A stretch of DNA of 64,000 bases from Penicillium oxalicum (Eukaryota; Ascomycota; Eurotiomycetes; Eurotiales; Aspergillaceae): the NCBI RefSeq assembly GCF_001723175.1, contig NC_064654.1, forward strand, positions 1,860,001-1,924,000, written 5' to 3'. The position numbers were made by a program, and so were the translations under genes. The notes beneath the pieces were generated by a model. The model saw only the letters and a list, made by a program, of their open reading frames with translations, was not told the DNA's origin and made no database searches. Each line of letters opens with the position of its first letter. The first letter of the stretch is position 1. This document shows positions 60,002 to 64,000 of the stretch, one piece after another.

Positions 60002-61849
60002 ACATTGTCCAATCAGTGACCGAACGTATGTTTCTCCGTTGAGATCGACCACGACGCTATCCATTTGAAACCGCCGACAGGACCGACTTGTGGCCCAGGC
60101 ATAGGGGAAAAGGCTCGCACAACTCTTCCGTAAAGGGGAAATCCCAAGCCCTAATGTTCTGCACAAGGGGCATGTCACTGCCATCTGCCACAATTTTGAA
60201 TCATCCCACGCTCCCACAACACAGTGTGGCTTCCACTCAACCTTGGATGGAGCATGAAAGTTTCTTCCCCTTCTCTCTCCTTCCCCCCACGCTATGGCCT
60301 CTTCTTTAGGGCATCAGCGCCGGCTTGAGATCCGGAGCCGCCGATCGGTTGCCCCATACCATTTGCTATTTGCCATGTCTCGGTGGCAACATATACAGGC
60401 TCTGGGCGCAAAGCCGGAGACCTTCTGTCTGCCGAGATAGCGGCGCGCATCTTGCAACGGCCGGCCGAAAGAACATCCTCGGCCCACCAGCATTCGGGCA
60501 GAGCAGACCATGGATAGTCCCGAATGGGTGGCAAAAGGCGCATCGCCAAGGACAGGCAGGGCTGCCCCGTTTCGATATTGGGTGCACAAGTGAGGCTGAC
60601 CGTATCTTGAAACCAGCAGTAGCATACACCTGAAGAAGTGATGGGAACCTTTGATTTTTTTTTCCAACCTCAAAAATACATGATTAATCCCGAGCGATTC
60701 AAAAACAAAACGTTCCGACCCGAGAAGGGGGGAAAAGCCAAAATTTTCCAATGCGCAAGTGGCAGGATGGAGCAAAGCTGGTGGGCTCGAGGCTATCTCC
60801 GAGCAGCGACGAGATTTCGTCCGAGACGGGCTCTCGCCTGACAAGAGTCCGACGCATGGCGATAGGGACTTGGCACTAGAACGTTAATTGAGACAACCGA
60901 CCAGCAGCCAATCCGGAACAACGTGCGCCTTGTCTCGGACACGATGGACCGGGAAAGCCTCCTCAATGTGCTCCAATCGTCCTGTTTCCATTGGACCCAA
61001 ACGGCCTCCAGGGCTGTGTACGGGACGGTCGGACTGCAGGATGGTTACCAGCTGGACGGGCACATTGTTTTCATCCGATAGGCCCAATGCCCTGGTATCG
61101 CCTTCAACGCTCAGGCTAGCAACAATTCTCCGTTCGTCTTGGGAGTGTTGTTCTTCTTTTTCCTTCTTTGGGTCATCGCGGCTGGGGGAAGGGGGGCTGG
61201 CCTCTCTGCTCCGCCAAGGCTGACGCTTGGGGGGTGCGTCGGCCAAGGCATACAAGGGCCCCGTTTCCAAGACAAAAGGACCCCATCAAAAGCCACAGGG
61301 TGATTCTCTCAGAGGGGAGAGACGAAGAAGAAAAGAGATAGGTGGGGAGGGCCTTCAGAGATTCATCGTCAGTGGACAAGCGACATGTACCATATTCTAG
61401 AGGGGCAGCGGTCTTCGATCAATTATTGAGGGGGGCGCTCTTGCATGGGACATCCAAGATTCTGACGCTGGTTGTGGTCGATCCTTCTGTCGGCGGTGCT
61501 CGTCGACGGGTGCTTTAGAGTTGCTTCCACGCTACGGGCGTCGAAGCAATCTCCGCGCCTTGTCGGTGCGACCAAGAGAACCGAGGACCTCCAGCTCGTG
61601 CAGAGCGACCGCTCGAGAGCCCGAGGCTGCAGGAACCAGATCCTCAAATGTGGTCGGACCTCAAAGGCAAGGCTTGGGACGATAAGCTGAGAGCGGAGAC
61701 CCCAATCCAGAGGCAATAGGTATCATGATGCGAATGGACGTGAAAATAAGCCACTTTTTTCCAGTATGTCTTTCATTCTGCAAAAGGAGTGAGATGGAAG
61801 TTTGTCATTTCCTGATAGTATACAATATAAAGTACGCAGTGTCTAGTAT

Positions 61850-61875
61850 ACAGTGCATAGTATACTATGCACTGT
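61850..61875. repeat. 26-bp perfect palindrome
   Basis: The half-site ACAGTGCATAGTA is followed directly by its exact reverse complement, with no spacer. Partial copies (AGTATACA, CTAGTATACAGTG) lie within 40 bp on the left. Confidence 0.9.
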
Positions 61876-62524
61876 CGATTGGGTAGAGTACACTGACTAG
61901 ACTCTAATATTCAGATCTTGCATAGTATGAGACAGAAGATAACAAGATGAACCGAGTTTGTACCACCTCATCTCCTCCGTCTTGCTGCTGGCCATGCGCT
62001 GCTCGTGCCGGATTCGGTCACGTGGGATTGGAACTCGACCGTTGCCCCTCGCCTTGCGTTGCTCTTGGCCCACGCAAAGGAGGATCCTTTCTCTCTCTCG
62101 TCCTCCCTATCTTGCTTCTACCATCACAGGAATTCCCAAGGGTGGCCTCTCCTCCCAATTTCCATAGTCCGTTACCACCCCGTCCTCTCCCGGGGGGGAA
62201 GGAATCAACTCGACCGCCTGTTTTGTGGTTTCGTGGGTACGCCCGCATTGGGAAGATCTGCATGGTGCCCATTTGCACAGTCGCATCGCGGGGGAGCGAA
62301 AGAGTGACCGTTCTCCACTCCCACTGATACCAGTACCGGTCTAGGCCTCTCTGCCCTCTTCCTCTGCTCCTTCTCAGTCCGGCCCGCAGGACGCCAGCTG
62401 GCCAAGGTTGGCTCTCTTCCAAAATGGCTTAGGGGATCCGGCAGACCCAATCACCTACCCAGGACGGCCCTGTTGGAACAGTGTGCAGACATCCCCCGTA
62501 GGTGCAGCTGGGGGGGAAACCTAA

Positions 62525-62542
62525 GGGGGGGGGGGGGGGGGG
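62525..62542. repeat. Homopolymer run of 18 G
   Basis: Uninterrupted G run, flanked by a shorter G run at 62510-62516. Length in assemblies is often uncertain. Confidence 0.9.
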
Positions 62543-63329
62543 AAGGAGTCGAGGAAACCAGAACCCGGGTCCTGTTTTGGGTCTGCGGCGCCCAAAGTGA
62601 CTTTTGAAGGGTCGAGTAGAATTCGTGCTGCCCACGCCGCATCAGCACACGATCGTATCCATCCTGAGCATTGCGCCATCCCACAATAGACCCGATCCAG
62701 GCATGGAGATGAAGCGTGGCAGAATCGTTGCCATCTATGGCGTTCCTCGCGAGCCGTACACCCACACGGACTACTGACAACGGGTCAAGTTATGAGAAGA
62801 GAGGGTGGGAACCGTGGCGCCATCGAACGGGCTCGCCGTGCAAATAGCGAGCCCATCGAAGGGTCCCGACAGACCCAACCTGGGCAAGTAGTGAGCCAAT
62901 GGACAGTGGCCCGGCGCTTCCATGGATCAACTTCGCAGGAGACTTTTCACTGAGTCCCAGCTGCGATCGACTTGGGTCCCATGGATCCGGTCTCGCAAGC
63001 TTCTTTTGCAACTGCCCTCGTCCTGAGAGCTTCTGAGCCTAGAGGCCCCCCCCCTCTCTCTCCTCCTAGAAAGTCAAAAGAGGAAGCGGCCCTCTCAGAG
63101 TAGGAAACCTTTTCAGGAAAATCTCCAAACGGGCATCGGAGGTTGATATTACTATTATTTAATCTCCTCCCCCTCCTTCAACCGCACCTCTCGAATGTTC
63201 TTCGATCCTTTACTCATCATTTCACCTGGCATAACCTGAAGTCCTACTCCATAATACCTTCCTTTACTTGAATAATCATCCCTATTTCAGTCTCTCGCAT
63301 ATCATTATCGTCTCCGTCCATCGTTCAAG

Positions 63330-64000
63330 ATGGCCTCGCCCGATCTCGACCAAGATATCTCGCCTGTACCCCGGTCTCGTGAGGAGAACCAGGAAAGGTA
63401 GGCCTCAACCCTTTCGTACTCCAAGGACAGGACAAGGAAAAACGAAAAAGCCAAAAGATGTCTCGAGTCTTGGACTAACTTACTCCCCCCCCCAGGGCGT
63501 TCATCGCTGCGTCGCGACGAAAGGACCGCAGTCTGGATGCTCGTCTTGAGTCAGCCAACCGAGCGTCGATGCTGCATAAGAAGCGGACAGGCAAGGCGTT
63601 CCACATCACCAAAGAGATCGTCGAGAAAGAGGCCATGTATGAAGAAGTCGATGAGCGCTACCAAGAGAAGCGCATCCGGATGTTGCAAGCACAGAACATG
63701 CAGATCGAAGAGCAATTCCATCGTCATTTGCTGGCTGCCTTTGCAGCCCGCAGTAACTCCAACTCGGCCGCGTCGTCCATCGCCAGCCGCCGGGCAAGCC
63801 TGGCACCGCATGCTTCTGGAGAAGGAAGCACTGCACGGAAGATGAGCCTCGACCTGTCCAACTTGCGATCCCCATTTTCAGCCGGCCTCGGGTCCGGCTC
63901 CCTGACGAGCCCCGTCACCACGGGGGACGGCTACTTGCTGTCTCCATCCACGACATATGACCCCAGCGGACAACCATATCTGGGCAACTGCACGGATGGC
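63330..64000 (+). CDS. Conserved fungal protein of unknown function, 5' part, runs off window
   Basis: Exon 1 (63330-63397) encodes MASPDLDQDISPVPRSREEN; exon 2 begins at 63496 after a 98-nt intron ending in a C10 tract and AG, and is open to the window edge. The visible 190 residues start with an acidic/Pro segment, then a highly charged helical region, RAFIAASRRKDRSLDARLES, HKKRTGKAFHITKEIVEKEA and ERYQEKRIRMLQAQNMQIEE, likely a coiled coil, followed by a Ser/Ala-rich stretch with SSIASRRASLAPH. I recall similar N-termini in uncharacterised Eurotiales proteins, but cannot name a function. The 5.9 kb of empty DNA upstream suggests a regulated gene. Start chosen because the frame and splice joint leave no earlier ATG. 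Confidence 0.75.

Larger units (their letters stand above)
57435..63329. other. 5.9-kb gene-poor region
   Basis: From the GGA stop to the last gene. It contains T-rich DNA at 57870-57930, a (GA)19 repeat, a 26-bp palindrome and an 18-G run listed apart, and C/T-rich DNA just before the last gene. The longest frame (60314-60844, -, 176 codons) has no family features. It may include long 5' leader and introns of the gene at 63330. Confidence 0.5.

Noticed and set aside
60314..60844. 176-codon minus-strand open frame
   Set aside because: No recognisable motif; overlapping frames on the other strand are similarly open.
1..64000. CRISPR arrays, bacterial operons, insertion sequences
   Set aside because: The sequence is eukaryotic with spliceosomal introns; no spaced direct repeats, transposase frames or paired terminal repeats were seen.

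Overview
The window is nuclear DNA from a filamentous ascomycete (Pezizomycotina, most likely Eurotiales in the Aspergillus/Penicillium sphere). The evidence is the gene content (a GPCR, two Zn2Cys6 regulators, a CYP52-like P450, mitochondrial uS2m, fungal complex I subunits, Vps74, Tsr3, a GGA adaptor) and the gene structure: introns of about 41-200 nt with GTRNGT donors, CTNAC-like branch sites and YAG acceptors. Genes lie on both strands with long spacers and no operons. The species cannot be fixed from sequence alone. Exon joints were worked out by eye from reading frame, splice consensus and family alignment; for nearly all spliced genes the exon lengths sum to a whole number of codons.

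Left part (1-38 kb), accessory and regulatory. A DAL5-like MFS permease (off the left edge) is transcribed divergently from an intracellular GH31 glycosidase, and the 1.08 kb between them holds five CreA-type motifs. Then come mitochondrial uS2m, a Q/G/Y-repeat glycine-zipper protein, a secreted histidine-phosphatase protein, a Git3/cAMP-receptor-like GPCR, an AlkB-type dioxygenase, a Sec14-like lipid transfer protein, a CYP52-like P450 convergent with a Zn2Cys6 regulator that carries an apparent frameshift, a second Zn2Cys6 regulator, and a conserved fungal hypothetical broken by three in-frame stops. Regulators here have 3-4 kb of non-coding DNA upstream, with polypurine/polypyrimidine tracts.

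Middle and right part (39.9-57.4 kb), compact housekeeping genes: RRP14/SURF6 (ribosome biogenesis); the 23 kDa complex I subunit and mitochondrial acyl carrier protein, head to head over 358 bp; VPS74; APP1 phosphatidate phosphatase; a medium-chain oxidoreductase with a large Gly/Asn/His-rich insert; and TSR3 (18S rRNA modification) head to head with a GGA clathrin adaptor. Vps74, App1 and GGA all act in Golgi/endosome and phosphoinositide-linked traffic, and RRP14 and TSR3 in ribosome assembly, but I see no evidence that they form one unit.

Far right: 5.9 kb with no recognisable gene but a (GA)19 repeat, a 26-bp perfect palindrome and an 18-G tract, followed by the 5' end of a conserved coiled-coil protein that runs off the window. 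I found no tRNA, rRNA, CRISPR array, intact transposon or plausible secondary-metabolite backbone gene. The points most worth a second look are the triple-nonsense pseudogene, the insert-bearing oxidoreductase, the frameshifted regulator, the shared complex I promoter, and micro-exons in the permease and ACP genes.
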